Below are positions 22,113 to 33,003 of a stretch of DNA of 64,000 bases, one piece after another. The DNA comes from Manduca sexta. Taxonomy: Eukaryota; Arthropoda; Insecta; Lepidoptera; Sphingidae. A program made the translations under genes and the position numbers. The notes beneath the pieces are model-generated. The model was given only the letters and a program-made list of their open reading frames with translations, did not search any database and was not told the origin of the DNA. Every line of letters starts with the position of its first letter. Position 1 is the stretch's first letter. The stretch covers positions 12,646,983 through 12,710,982 of the forward strand of contig NC_051138.1 in NCBI RefSeq assembly GCF_014839805.1, in the 5' to 3' direction.

Positions 22113-22736
22113 CCCCGTTTGTTTGAAAGACGACCACCCGATCATGTTGTGTTTGCCTGTTTAATATCACTATTTTTTTATTTCTTTTCTCATGATTGAA
22201 AACTATGATTGTAAATGTAGGCGAATGCACGCTGTTCGCCGTTATTTAAGTATGAATCTATGTTCTCTTTTATTTCCTATCGCTAATTTTATTTTATGCC
22301 GCTCCAGGTTTAGTCGATTGGATATAACTATTGGACTATGTACAAGAAAGACTTGGAAAAAAAAAACAACAAAAGAAGTACTGAACAATTGATGACAAAA
22401 AAGAAAGCCCTTAGTTTCTTTCTGCCTTTCTTCTTCGGGTAGTCATCACTTAGGTAGCTAGTGAAAGGCTGGTAGGTTAGCTAGATTAGGGCTCATGTCC
22501 TCGCCGGTGAGGATCGCGACGCGTTACCCTTCTATTTCCCCCTACTTGCCAGCCCGAGCTGGTTGCTTCGGTTTGTACTTTGTCTTTTGTATAAATTTTA
22601 TCCCTAATTTAAGGTGTCCATGGTTATATAAGTCATTTTAATAGTTGTTTAGAAATAATAATTATTCTTATTCTTTGTTTTGACGTATCATAAGTGCAAC
22701 TTTGTTCGCCTACGTGATAAATAAAGTATTTTTTTT
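22113..22736. other. Unassigned interval
   Basis: 22395-22600 is GC-richer (CCTCGCCGGTGAGGATCGCG, GCCAGCCCGAGCTGG) and may be an unrecognised repeat or conserved element. No coding frame is seen. Confidence 0.35.
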
Positions 22737-22903
22737 TATTCCGTCCCATGATATTGTTGAAGACAAGCCCAACGAATTTCAGCCTCTCAGATGATATGGG
22801 GCAGAAAAATATCATTTTGTCCGACCCGGGGTTCGAACCCGAAACCTTAGAGCGATGCAGTGGTCGTACCACACATTTAATACAACTACGCCACCGAAGC
22901 TGT
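22737..22903 (-). mobile_element. SINE-1, 5' part
   Basis: Reversed tRNA-like head with box B (GGGTTCGAACCC around 22832) and box A region (ACTACGCCACCGAAG at 22884), plus the GTCCCATGATATTG body. The 3' part is missing. Good promoter boxes but a truncated body; unlikely to be active. Confidence 0.65.
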
Positions 22904-22937
22904 TTCTAATAGCAGTCGTTAAATTACCTCTACACAC

Positions 22938-23270
22938 ATACACATATATATATGTAGGTACTACGTACTAGATCTGGCATTTTGTACACTCATTGTGTTC
23001 AACTCAACTGTACTGGAATCCGTTCACCAGACTTTAGTATGATTTCAACATTGACAGCATGTTGTTCATCTCATAATATAAGATCTCGAGTCTGATTGTG
23101 AACCTGGATGTAAATAAAAAATAAAATAGTTTGTTGTTCATGTGCATAAATAGGTTATAATTATGACGTTTAGGTTGCCATTTTCGATCAGATTTTGATC
23201 ACATAGTTCATAATATGGACTATAGAATATTCTTATTAATATTCGTGTCTATAGTATATACGTAATAACG
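22938..23270 (+). repeat. Dispersed repeat family R, copy 1
   Basis: About 330 bp shared with 52310-52622 and, reversed, 55586-55915: TACTACGTACTAGATCTGGC, GTGTTCAACT, AACCTGGATGTAAATAAAAA, AGGTTGCCATTTTCGATCAG, TTCGTGTCTATAG. This copy has about 20 extra bases (ATAGAATATTCTTATTAAT) before the terminal word. No inverted ends or A-tail are obvious. Class unknown. Confidence 0.6.
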
Positions 23271-23436
23271 CCTCTACATAACCCGATTACCAACACGTCG
23301 GTCTGGAATTTTTAGAACAGACCATAACCTATGTTCGTCTATTGTCCCCCTATGGCTGATCATGATAGTGAACTTGGTTTCAATTACACAATAAATATTT
23401 ATGAAGTCAATAATTGAAGAAGTTAGAGTTAGAAGG

Positions 23437-23773
23437 AACGAGTACGACTACAGCGCTGAGGTTCTAGGTTCGAATGCCGGGTCGGGCAAAAAAAAAGGTT
23501 ACAGGGTGTTTCCATATAAAAAAATACTCAGGCGCAGCTCAGAGTAAGGGAGTTGGTGGTGTAATACCCATGTGCTTCGGAAAGTTCTTAAAGTCGTTGG
23601 CCTGCGCCTGATCCTCTCCGGTCATGTCAGATTGCCGTCTCACCGGACTATGAGAGTGAAGGAATAGAGAGTGCACTTGTGCATTGCGCACACACATGCG
23701 CACTATAATACCTCCTGCGTACCTGGCTGATCTCCGTTGATATTGGCCGGCGTGGTTGAAATTCGGCAAGCAT
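23437..23773 (+). mobile_element. tRNA-derived SINE, family SINE-3
   Basis: Starts in the tRNA-like head (ACGAGTACGACTACAGCGCT), with box B at GGTTCGAATGCC, then the body CTCCGGTCATGTCAGATTGC, CACCGGACTATGAGAGTGAA and the end GATCTCCGTTGATATTGGCC. Five copies occur in this window. Its outer 5' head is shorter than in the 60155 copy. The 76-codon antisense ORF is a shadow. Confidence 0.75.
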
Positions 23774-24055
23774 GTATTTTTCTATTTATGAATTATCAAA
23801 GGCATGACACATAATAGCACATACAAATAAAGTTGGAGGGTGTGAAGAAAGTACGATCGTTCCGCAACTTAAGAATATTATTATACATAGTAAGCCCCGT
23901 TCGGAACTTCCCTCGCGGTAAAGTCTTGCATACGGGCTAAGTAGAGAGCACAATCTAGATCAAGAAATTTTTATTTACCTTACAAGGTATTTAGAAGACG
24001 ACTTAAATTAATTACGTAATAAGGAAATTAGGGAATTTACGTTTCATAGAAAATT

Positions 24056-24300
24056 CTCGGTGGCGTAGTTGTATTGTGCGCGCAGTACAACACGGTGAGG
24101 ACCCAGATTGGATTTCAGCGTTGGGCTAAGTCATATTGGATTTACTGGTCAGTATCAAGTAGGAGTCAGGAATTTGCGCCTACTATGACGATTGGAGCGC
24201 TCCCTATCACATCGTGGGACGGAACACACCGACGAAAAATGGGTTCCCTGGTTGCATCTCTGCCTATCCCTTGGGGGAAATCGGGATGGATATCTAGACA
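24056..24300 (+). mobile_element. SINE-1
   Basis: Head GGTGGCGTAGTTGTATTGTG (box A), degenerate box B (CCAGATTGGATTTCAGCG), body GTCAGTATCAAGTAGGAGTC, ATCACATCGTGGGACGGAAC and GTTGCATCTCTGCCTATC. Old copy; the 80-codon ORF is a repeat frame. Confidence 0.65.
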
Positions 24301-25781
24301 GACTAGACAAAGCTAGATTTTATTTTCACCAAAAATCGCTGAAAGAAATATCAAACTACACTTAGTTTCTCAAACCAAACCCCGTGTCTCAAAAACACAG
24401 TATGTTATTGTTATTATTGAGATCAAAATATAAAATAATATTCAATATATTTTTTTTAATATCCCATCACATAAAGCTAACGAGCACTCATTTTACTCAC
24501 AAGTTAAAAAGATTATGTAATCAAAATTAAGCAGAGCGTAAAAAAACATTATTTTCATTCTAAAAACCTAGAGACATAACAAGTTCATTTACCATTTTCA
24601 TTTATCATTTACCATCAAGGTATTTAACTGTTTTTTCAAACGCAGTAATATCTAACTGCTCATTCAATTCTTTTTCTAATTTGGATCTACATCCACGCAG
24701 TATTATTATAAACAACTGTATATTAAGGAACGCAGTTCCACCCGGGCGAAGTCACGAGCAGAATCTAGCACATCATAATATTGTACAAAAAGCAATGCAT
24801 TCACCCGTGAACAGGAGGCGGAAACACTTTTGGCAGCAACTAACATTTTCCTTAACTTAACAAATCAAAGCAGTCACTTTTTTCGCGAGCCAATGATTTA
24901 TTTGAACCTTTGCTTCTTTGCATTCGCTTTTATTCGGACTATCTCTACACCCGCCTCTTTAAGCAAAGCTCTTGGGGTGTGTTTACACAAAAAATATAAG
25001 CAGATGGTTTTTGTTATTTCGTTTCGGGTTATAATATTTTTGGGAAAATGTCTTGTAGTTTTTGCGTTTGGGCTTATGTTAGAGGATTATCATTAGTACG
25101 ATCCCATTTTTTTTTAAGAAAGTTATTACTTAACGTATGTATTTAAGTTAACAAACGCTTTAATGTTGATATAATTTTAATGTATTTTTTTCACTAATAT
25201 GTAGCTATTTAAACCTATTTAATCGAAATCTAGGCCACCTTATGAATCTTATACTTCATTTTATAATACGTTCTGAATACTATTTCCGAACGAAATTACT
25301 TCGACACACGGTTGAAATAATTCAAGTGGTGGCAAAATTAAATAAACATTTACTACAATATATAACCGTGAACGCGACTTTACATTACCTTCCTCGTCTT
25401 ATTCCCTTTTCTGGGCTATATTTCTCGATCCCTGTCGCCGACACAAAAGTGGGCGGGTTGTTAATCTTTTTACGTCGACTGCATTATTTTAGGGTCCACT
25501 CACTGTGTTATTTAAGGTGCTTTCGGGTCCGACCTTACAGGATTTGCGAGAGAGGTGAGCACTTACAACGTAAGACCTCTGAGTACATCGTCTTTGCGTC
25601 GCCGTCATAAGTCACAAAGGATTTTTATGCTTTCGTGGGACATTGTGTTGGGATTTTTGTTGCTCTAACATCAAGATTTTATGAATAATAATAGTTTGTT
25701 TCTCGTTGGTCCGAATAAAAGGTTTATCTGTACACTTTAACGAAGTATACTGATTGATTCCATACTAACCTCGCATTTCGG
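24301..25781. other. AT-rich interval without a supported gene
   Basis: 24725-24765 (CACCCGGGCGAAGTCACGAG then CAGAATCTAG) is a Helitron 3'-end scrap. The 122-codon ORF at 25242-25610 and the 88-codon ORF at 24830-25096 have no recognised domain; the latter is rich in F/L/I simply because of AT bias. Confidence 0.35.
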
Positions 25782-26132
25782 CAACGACGGCCAATCTCAA
25801 CCGAGATCAGCGAAGAACGCAGGATATGTTATAGTGCACAAATGTGTGCGCAATACACGAGTGTACTCTCTGTTCCTTCACTCACATAGTCCGGTGAGAC
25901 GTCAATCCCACATGATAGAGAGATCATGCGCAAGACGTCTTTACGTGCTTTATGAGGCACGTGTGTATCACATCGCCAACTTCTTAACTCCAAGCTTCAA
26001 CTGAGAAATCTTTGAGATGGAAAACCCAGTCATATTTATTTTGGCCCGACCTAGGATTCGAACCCATGACTTCAGCGCAAAAGATGTAACTACTCGTACC
26101 GTGTACAATTACAATTAAGTCACCGAAGTAGT
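25782..26132 (-). mobile_element. SINE-3, near full length
   Basis: Reversed copy from ACGACGGCCAATCTCAACCG to the tRNA-like head (GGATTCGAACCCATGAC is box B on the plus strand; AAGTCACCGAAG marks the 5' end). Confidence 0.7.
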
Positions 26133-27162
26133 AAAAAAGTATCCTAAATGACAATCGATGAAATGTTCCACCTAGGTGCTAATTTACGTTCAGCTCAGCT
26201 CGTCCAGCGGTTTTTGCATTAATTTCGTACAAACATGCAAACATTCGCTTTCATTGTATGAGGAGAAAAAGATTTTTTTTTGTTGTTGTGATAATCAAAG
26301 GAAGAAACAAATCATCCCGAGATATCCAGTCAATATCAAAGCAAGGATATGAAACCCCCGATTTTCCGAATTCTGGACTAATGATAATATAAAATAATGA
26401 AATCCGGTATTAGGTATCATAAGCGATGCGCGCCTCAAGTATCCACCATCTAAAATCAGATTTCTGACATTGACATTTTCACCTCAGATCTGTGCCTGGC
26501 GACTAGTGACCGGTCTTTGACCCCCCATCTTCGGATTCACCTTTTTTATACGTAGCAAATGGTTGCAGCTATAATTAATCAATTATAGTATTTATACCAT
26601 CCAGAAATTGGAATTACAAAACATAGTATACTGCATTGCGAACTGATGATGGTAAAGTGGCTACAATGCAATTGATGTTAAGCGAAGTGAAGTCCAAAAA
26701 AAAGTGCCGACCTACAAAAAATACAGGCATCCCCAGATGGTAATTACGTTAGCTATAATTACCTACAATGTACATTTTACCAACCATAATTACAATCATA
26801 ACAATAAAACGTTACACGATCGTAACAACCATATATGGCGTACAAGTCAGTGACAATCTCGTGTGCCATGCTACATTCTTTATTGACTTTTAACGATGAA
26901 AAATTTAAATAGGTGAAGTGTGTACTGGTCCCAAATGAAACTTTTCCGGGGGAAGAATTCAAAAAATCACCAGCACCGGGTCCAATAAACGTGGGGTGAC
27001 GTTGATAATAAAAAAGTTGCAAGCCCGCGGTCGTGTCACGTGCGATGGAAAAGGACGGAAACGTTGTAGACAAGGATGCTAGATACAGTCTGAGCATGGA
27101 GAAAAGCGAAGCGGTTGATAATTGGTATGATTTCTATTTATTTAAACACACAAAGATCTGCC
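26133..27162. other. Unassigned interval with a family V scrap
   Basis: 26651-26697 (AATGCAATTGATGTTAAGCG then AAGTCC) matches the reversed 3' part of family V. The 106-codon minus ORF at 26777-27097 has no domain. No gene supported. Confidence 0.35.
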
Positions 27163-27412
27163 TTTGTGGCGTAGTTGTACTGCTTGCGCGGCACGGCAGC
27201 GCTCTGAAGTCCTGGGTTCGCATTCCGAGTCGGGCAGTGATGTTTGAGATTTTCTGCTCAGTATCAGCCCGAAGTCTGAAATTTGTGACCGAAATGGCGA
27301 TAGGCTCGCTCACTATCACATCATGGGACGGAATACACTTGCCGAAAAGTAGCTGCCCTGGTTGCGCCTCTGCTTACACCTTCGGGAAATGTGTATATGT
27401 GTATGTATGCAA
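27163..27412 (+). mobile_element. SINE-1, full length
   Basis: Box A TGGCGTAGTTG (27168), box B GGTTCGCATTCC, body TCAGTATCAGCCCGAAGTCT, GGCGATAGGCTCGC, ATCATGGGACGGAATACAC, CTGGTTGCGCCTCTGC, CTTCGGGAAATG. It explains the 134-codon plus ORF (27033-27437), the longest in the window, and the antisense 61-codon ORF. Confidence 0.75.
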
Positions 27413-27475
27413 TGAACTGCTAAGCATTCTGTCGTGAGTTGACGTGCGTAGTGTTGTGCCACACGGTGCATTGGA

Positions 27476-27560
27476 GTTCAAAGTTATAGATGGTGCTACT
27501 TCTTTATCGGCCGTCGTAGTGCTTACCAACCATAGAGATACTTGCTGGTCTTCTCATGTA
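27476..27560 (+). mobile_element. Family C 3' fragment
   Basis: GATGGTGCTACTTCTTTATC, GCCGTCGTAGTGCTTACCA resembles the 3' region of 38380-38690 (TGGTGTTTCGACTG, GGCGGTCGTATCGC). Weak. Confidence 0.4.
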
Positions 27561-28617
27561 ATTCTATAAGAAACACAATACAAACATATGTAACATTACA
27601 TGACCCATCTCAATTCGTTATGACGTAATTTACTTCTTCAACATTTTAAACAAACTGTGTAGCGAGAAAATTAGTTCTATATTCATAATCCCAGTTTTTA
27701 TACTTTCTGTGAATGACCATGCTAGTCGCTATGACGGGGCATTGCTCACACATAAACAAAGTTTAAAAGTATAATGTGATGTTTTGTTGATATCTATGTA
27801 TCTGTCTCCTTGATAATAATAAAAAGTTTAAAAAAAAACTACAATGTCATTCGTGCGTGTACTACCACTTCGGCATAACTGCCGCAACTGCCAATAGCAA
27901 AACTTAAACCTACGCTAGTCACCGCTCTATATTTAATCAATTCATCGCTCACCGCCACACAATAGTCAAACCGTTAACCAGTTGAAGTGTGAAAAAAATC
28001 AACGCAAGTGAATTTCCAACAGTAACATTAGCATAAAGACGCTGGCGAACTGTAATCATTGCTCCGGCACATTGTGAACTGAATACAGATGGGTTATGGA
28101 GATTGTACAGAACGCGGCGAGGTGACGCTATTTCGGCACCAATTTCGATATCATTCTGTGTGAGCTTAAACAAAATTGACGTAAGTTTACGTTAGGGGCC
28201 TTAACCAAGACGCCTTTTTACAATTATTTACGCTAACGAAAAAAATAATTATGTGTGAGAATAAATGAGAACAATAAGTCCTTCACTTGAATATGTTTCC
28301 TATTCATTTATTTCCTATATTTACTTTGCTTCCCTTAACGATAGTAGAAAGTGCTGACTAAGGGAACTGTATAGTAAAAATACTAGGCTCATGTTTAGAA
28401 TTTCTGACAAATTAAAAACGTGTTTTTATTACGGTGGTAATTATACCAATAATTTGCCGACCATACCATATTTAAATGTAACAGTTCTATACCCGTTAGA
28501 TCAGAATCAAAGCCTGTTACTTTGGTTATACACAGCCTTTATCTGTGTGTCTGAAATTTCCAAGTCTACCTTTTGAACCGTTGTAGGTAAGTTACAGAAT
28601 TTTCCACAGACACGGCA
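27561..28617. other. Unassigned interval
   Basis: AT-rich; a GC-richer unique run at 27840-27960. ORFs at 27949-28173 and 28391-28576 show no family features. Confidence 0.35.
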
Positions 28618-28946
28618 TTAGCGGAGATAGCCTAGTTGGGATTGAAACGATCTGTTGAGACGAAGGTTCGCAGTTTCTAAACCCAAGGTCATATCAGGTC
28701 ATCATTTCTAAAAAGTTATGTGTGTATTCTTTGTAAATTATCACTTACTGTGACGGTCAAAGGAACAATCGTGAGGAAACGTGCATACCTGAGAAGTTCT
28801 CCATAAGAATTCTCGTAGGTATGTGAAGTCTGAGAAACTGGATTAAGCCATCGTGGTAGACTATGACGTAAACCTTTTCAGTCATATAGGAGTCTTGTGC
28901 CCAACAGTGGGACAATTTTTATTACAGGGCTGATGTTATTATTATA
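28618..28946 (+). mobile_element. tRNA-derived SINE, family SINE-4
   Basis: Head GCGGAGATAGCCTAGTTGGG, body TATGTGTGTATTCTTTGTAA, ATCGTGAGGAAACGTGCATA, CCTGAGAAGTTCTCC, end CAACAGTGGGACA and ATTACAGGGCTGATGTTATT. Box B is decayed. Confidence 0.65.
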
Positions 28947-29165
28947 TCCGCGGCAACATGTTTTAAATTACACTAATGAATGCCGGTTGCCTAAGGATAA
29001 TTATTAAGACTTTCTCGTTAATATCCTTTAAACTTGTACAACATTAATAGAACAATGGTGTTTATGGTCAAACAGAGACACTACAGTGGGGCGTACCCAT
29101 ACACTCTCAGTTACGAGAAACTGAAACAAACAATCATACATCAAGCCGTATTACTTTTCGCTTTT

Positions 29166-29342
29166 GTGTTCCGTCCCATGACGTATAATAGGGCGAGCCT
29201 ATCGCCGTATCGAGCACAAACTCCACGCTCCGTTCTGATTTAACGAGCAGAAAAACCCAATATTACTGCCCCGGGATTCAAATCCAAGTCTTCAAAGCTG
29301 TGTCCTACCGTGGATGCAATACAACTACGCCATTAAAATCGA
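29166..29342 (-). mobile_element. SINE-1, 5' part
   Basis: Reversed: GTTCCGTCCCATGACG, GGGCGAGCCTATCGCCGTAT, box B region CCGGGATTCAAATCC, head ACAACTACGCCATTAAAATC. Confidence 0.65.
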
Positions 29343-29754
29343 ACTAAGTATTAAATATAATATTCATTGTTAAGGCCATGAAATTACATTTCTACATACA
29401 TATTCCCCGTACACAAAAGGCCAGTTCAACCTATCTGTCCGTACGAAGGACGCGTCACTGTTGGATTGCAAGGAATTATCGTGAACGACGTTTCCAATTA
29501 AGGTATATTTATCACAGCTTAGTTTTCGAGCTCCGAAGCCGATATTGCGTGACACCGATGTATTTAATTAAAAATTAGGGGAAGGGGAAGGGGTTTTTAA
29601 AATAAATCCCTTGATTGTGGACGAAGCTTTGACTGTGTATATTATCTTTGTGGTGTTTATTCGGTCGAAACGATTCCGGCGTAAAATTATCTTTAACGAT
29701 GATGTTTCGATTGTAAGACAAAATCATTTTATTTTATTATTCACTTTTTAATCG

Positions 29755-29940
29755 GTTTGAATGACAAGACGAGCTTGCTGTTCGCCTGATGGTAAACGAT
29801 ACGACCGCACATAAACAGTAGAAACACCATCCAACACCTTAAATTACAGAGTATTATTTGGTATTCCATTGCGCTCGCCTGAGACATGAGGTGTTAAGTC
29901 TTAATATGTCCAGTAGTGGCACTGGCTATAATGTGCTACA
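29755..29940 (-). mobile_element. Family C, 3' half
   Basis: Reversed: GAATGACAAGACGAGCTTGC, TTCGCCTGATGGTAAACGAT, GACCGCACATAAACAG, CCAGTAGTGGCACTGGC. Matches 47583-47880 closely. Confidence 0.65.
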
Positions 29941-31860
29941 ACTACTTTCTAGTTGTGTCATATTATATTCATACAATTAAATATAGCATCACGCTTATTT
30001 TTCCTTTCGGGGATGGACTGAGGTTTTGTCAACCCCACATTTCACCAGGTACGTTGAAGTACCATGTCATAAAAGTCGAGTCTATTGACTTTAACAAAAC
30101 ACTATTCCCGAGCTAATATTGAGCAGGAAAATTCAAAATTTACCTGATCCTAGAATCAAACACGCCATTCCACCACGGCATTACTACAATCACGCTTCCG
30201 ACTCAGTTAAGTATTACAAATTAATAATTTCAAACATAGTATTATTAAATATCAAAATCCCCACAAAACATCCCCAATAAGCATGTTATTCCATACATAA
30301 ATAAATGTCTTCTGCTAGAGCAACTTTGTTAACGATTTATTATACCCAAAATCCTTTCACTGTTCCCCGCCACATATTTTGTGTATTGTAAAGGAACTTT
30401 TATACCGTAATACTGTAGGGTGGCAGCTAAAAAGGTTGACCAGTCCCTTTGTGGACAAATTCCAATATTAGAGGGCGTAGAAATGAGTTTTTTTCATATC
30501 GCCTATTCCATTCTGTTCGGTTTGGTTAATCTGAAATATCAATTTGTTTGACATAGGGTAGCGACGTATTTATAATAATTTTGTATTTTATTTTTATTAA
30601 TTCAAACCTTGTGTTGTTTGAAATACATTTTTTTTAAACTGATATCACACTTCTTATCTTACTAATAATAAAGTATAAGTTAGTAAAAAGGTTTGGATGT
30701 TTGTTAAAAGTAAACGCAGAAATAGCTCAACGGATTTGGATGAAATTTGGCATTCGGAAACACCGTGTTATAAATTAAAAGATACACTACTTTTTATCCT
30801 GGTAATTTGCTTCCGTAGGAAATAATGGTATTTTTTTCATCTGTCATTTTAAAAACATTTGTAGCAGGAACGGCTTCTTACGTGAGCAAAGATGCCAATA
30901 ACACCTGATTCCATAATAATTATTGGTTTCAAAATATGTTTTTTGTGTAAAATTAATGTTATAATTTCTATAGTTCATGACCGATATTAAAAGCCAGTAT
31001 TTTGAGTTGAAATACAATCGTAATATTTAACAAGAGCAAATATAAAAACGTTAATAAAGACTTTTACAAACTCAATGTCAATCAAGAACAAACGTTGAAA
31101 CATATTTTAAATGGAAAAATAATTTCACCTTTATGTGTAGAGCAATTTATTTTATGACTTCAATGGGCGATGTTAAATATTATTGTTTTATTTTAAAATT
31201 AAAGCCAACATTACTTTCAGCACATTTAGTAAATAAAAAACCCTAGCTAATTTCACTTCAAATATTATCACGTGAAACGAAATAAAAAAAATACACCGAG
31301 CGCCGGGAAAGTAAACTCAATATATAATCATTTCTCTTTATATTTTAACATTAAAATAAACAAATGTGTTTGTAAGTTCGTCATTATTATACGCAATAAC
31401 AGAACAAAGGTCAGCGAATGACTGCTTTTTATTCCAGGGAAATACATGAATCCCGTGGGATTTAAATAAGCAAAATTATATCCATGCCGCCAACTAGTCA
31501 TTACAATAATTTGCACCTTACACCGTAGTGTAGAATTAAAGAGCTACATAAACCCCCCTATTCATATCTACCCTACAAAAATTCCCGCATGGCCGTTTAA
31601 AATTTCCAAAGGCGTATTGATTTCCCGTCCCCTCAGTCTGAAGGGCTGCAGGAAGGGCCGCGTCAATAGTCAATATGTTTAACTATATATAGTTATTATG
31701 TTTGTGTAATACGCTCGAGCGTCTTTATGCATTGCGAGGGATAGAATGCTGGCTATTTGGAATAATCTAGGCGCCTGCCAGCGGGATGGTCAAGTCCGTT
31801 TGAAAATGGTACTTATGCTAATAATTTTACGTGGTCAGTTAAATCGCCCACGAATATTTT
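29941..31860. other. AT-rich interval with a decayed Helitron
   Basis: 30663-30850 resembles a Helitron interior (AATAGCTCAACGGATTTGG, TGAAATTTGGC, CTACTTTTTATCCTGGTAAT, TTGCTTCCGTAGG) and pairs with 56545-56700. The rest is plain AT-rich sequence. Confidence 0.4.
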
Positions 31861-32090
31861 GGTAGGATATATTTTATATCCGCCCGGATAGCGACTACTG
31901 TACACGAGGTGTTAAAACAGCCATAGTGGCAAGTGTGTTGTGTTCTGGGATCAGTCTGTTTAAATCCGGTTGTCACAGGCCGGCATAATTATGTCGACTG
32001 TTGAGGATAATCATCTATCGTCAGACGACATTCTATTGGATCCCACTCCATTTAACATCAGGTGCAGCTAGTATAAAAAAAAATATATTG
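31861..32090 (+). mobile_element. A-tailed element family V, near full length
   Basis: Head GGTAGGATATATTTTATATC, CGCCCGGATAGCGACTACTG, body GGGATCAGTCTG, GCCGGCATAATTATG, TTCTATTGGATCCC, CATCAGGTGCAG and nine A at the end. Confidence 0.7.
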
Positions 32091-32845
32091 TTTTTTTTTT
32101 CTCGTTTTTACAAGATATTTTTTTAAATGACGCGTTGTTCGCACATTGTTAAAGACATGTAAAGTATCGAAATAAGATCATTATTCTGAATTCTATTGAC
32201 TTTGACTTATATTTCTTAATCTACTTCATGATTATAAGATTTTAATCGTCAATAGCTACTCGGTATTCACTTATGAAAGACTTAAAAAATGGAACAACAT
32301 TTTCATAACGAAATAAAGTTCGGAAAAGAAAACTAATCAATACTTTTTACACAACATAACATACGAAATATAACTATTTAAAAAAAATTAACTCCATTCA
32401 TGAACGAAACGTCGAAAATAAATACAGTATTAAATAAATTAACCGAGCGAAAAGAAATGAACGGGACTTAATAAACCGAGCAAAGTGCAGACACACAGTT
32501 TTACCAAATGCAAAAGCGTTTTGTTTTAATCAACATCGCCATTCAAGATGCTATTGTAAATCGATATGGCATCGTTTATACAACCCCCAATATGCTCCAA
32601 ACATTTACACAGTGTACTGAAAGCGAACAGTAAGTTAAGAGTACGCTCTGTTGTTAAATCGTTACTAAGAAAATAATTAGTGCAAAAATAATGGAAAAAT
32701 AAATGGAATAACAATTAACTTTTTGCATCGAAAATATATTTTATTAGCTAGTATAGAAAATATATATTTCCGGAATAAAAGTTGTACGGTACCGTTCTTT
32801 AAGGGCGAATTGGTGATTATGTCATTTGGGGTCCGTAATTTAACA
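32091..32845. other. Unassigned AT-rich interval
   Basis: Nothing recognised; the 79- and 62-codon minus ORFs have no domains. Confidence 0.35.
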
Positions 32846-33003
32846 AATAAACATACACACTCACGCCATATCTCTCCAGAGGTAGGCACAGGCGCAACTG
32901 GTGTACCCAGTTTCAAAACTCAATATTATCGTCCGACCCGGAGATCGAACTCAAGAGCTCGGCACTGCAGTCGTACCATAATACAACTATGCCATTGAGG
33001 CAT
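32846..33003 (-). mobile_element. SINE-1 with an internal deletion
   Basis: Reversed 3' part (GTAGGCACAGGCGCAACTGG) is joined directly to the 5' tRNA-like part (GACCCGGAGATCGAACTC, ACAACTATGCCATTGAGGC), so the middle of the element is missing. Confidence 0.6.

Noticed and set aside
24830..25096. 88-codon hydrophobic ORF as a receptor exon
   Set aside because: Phenylalanine/leucine/isoleucine richness follows from AT bias; no conserved receptor motif or splice site could be identified.
25242..25610. 122-codon ORF
   Set aside because: AT-driven composition in the first half, no domain, no signal peptide and no nearby splice structure; considered chance, though the GC-richer second half (25380-25610) was looked at twice.
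27033..27437. Longest ORF of the window (134 codons)
   Set aside because: From 27163 onward it is a SINE-1 copy; the first 40 codons have no recognised domain. Similar frames open in the SINE-1 copies at 1083 and 46335.
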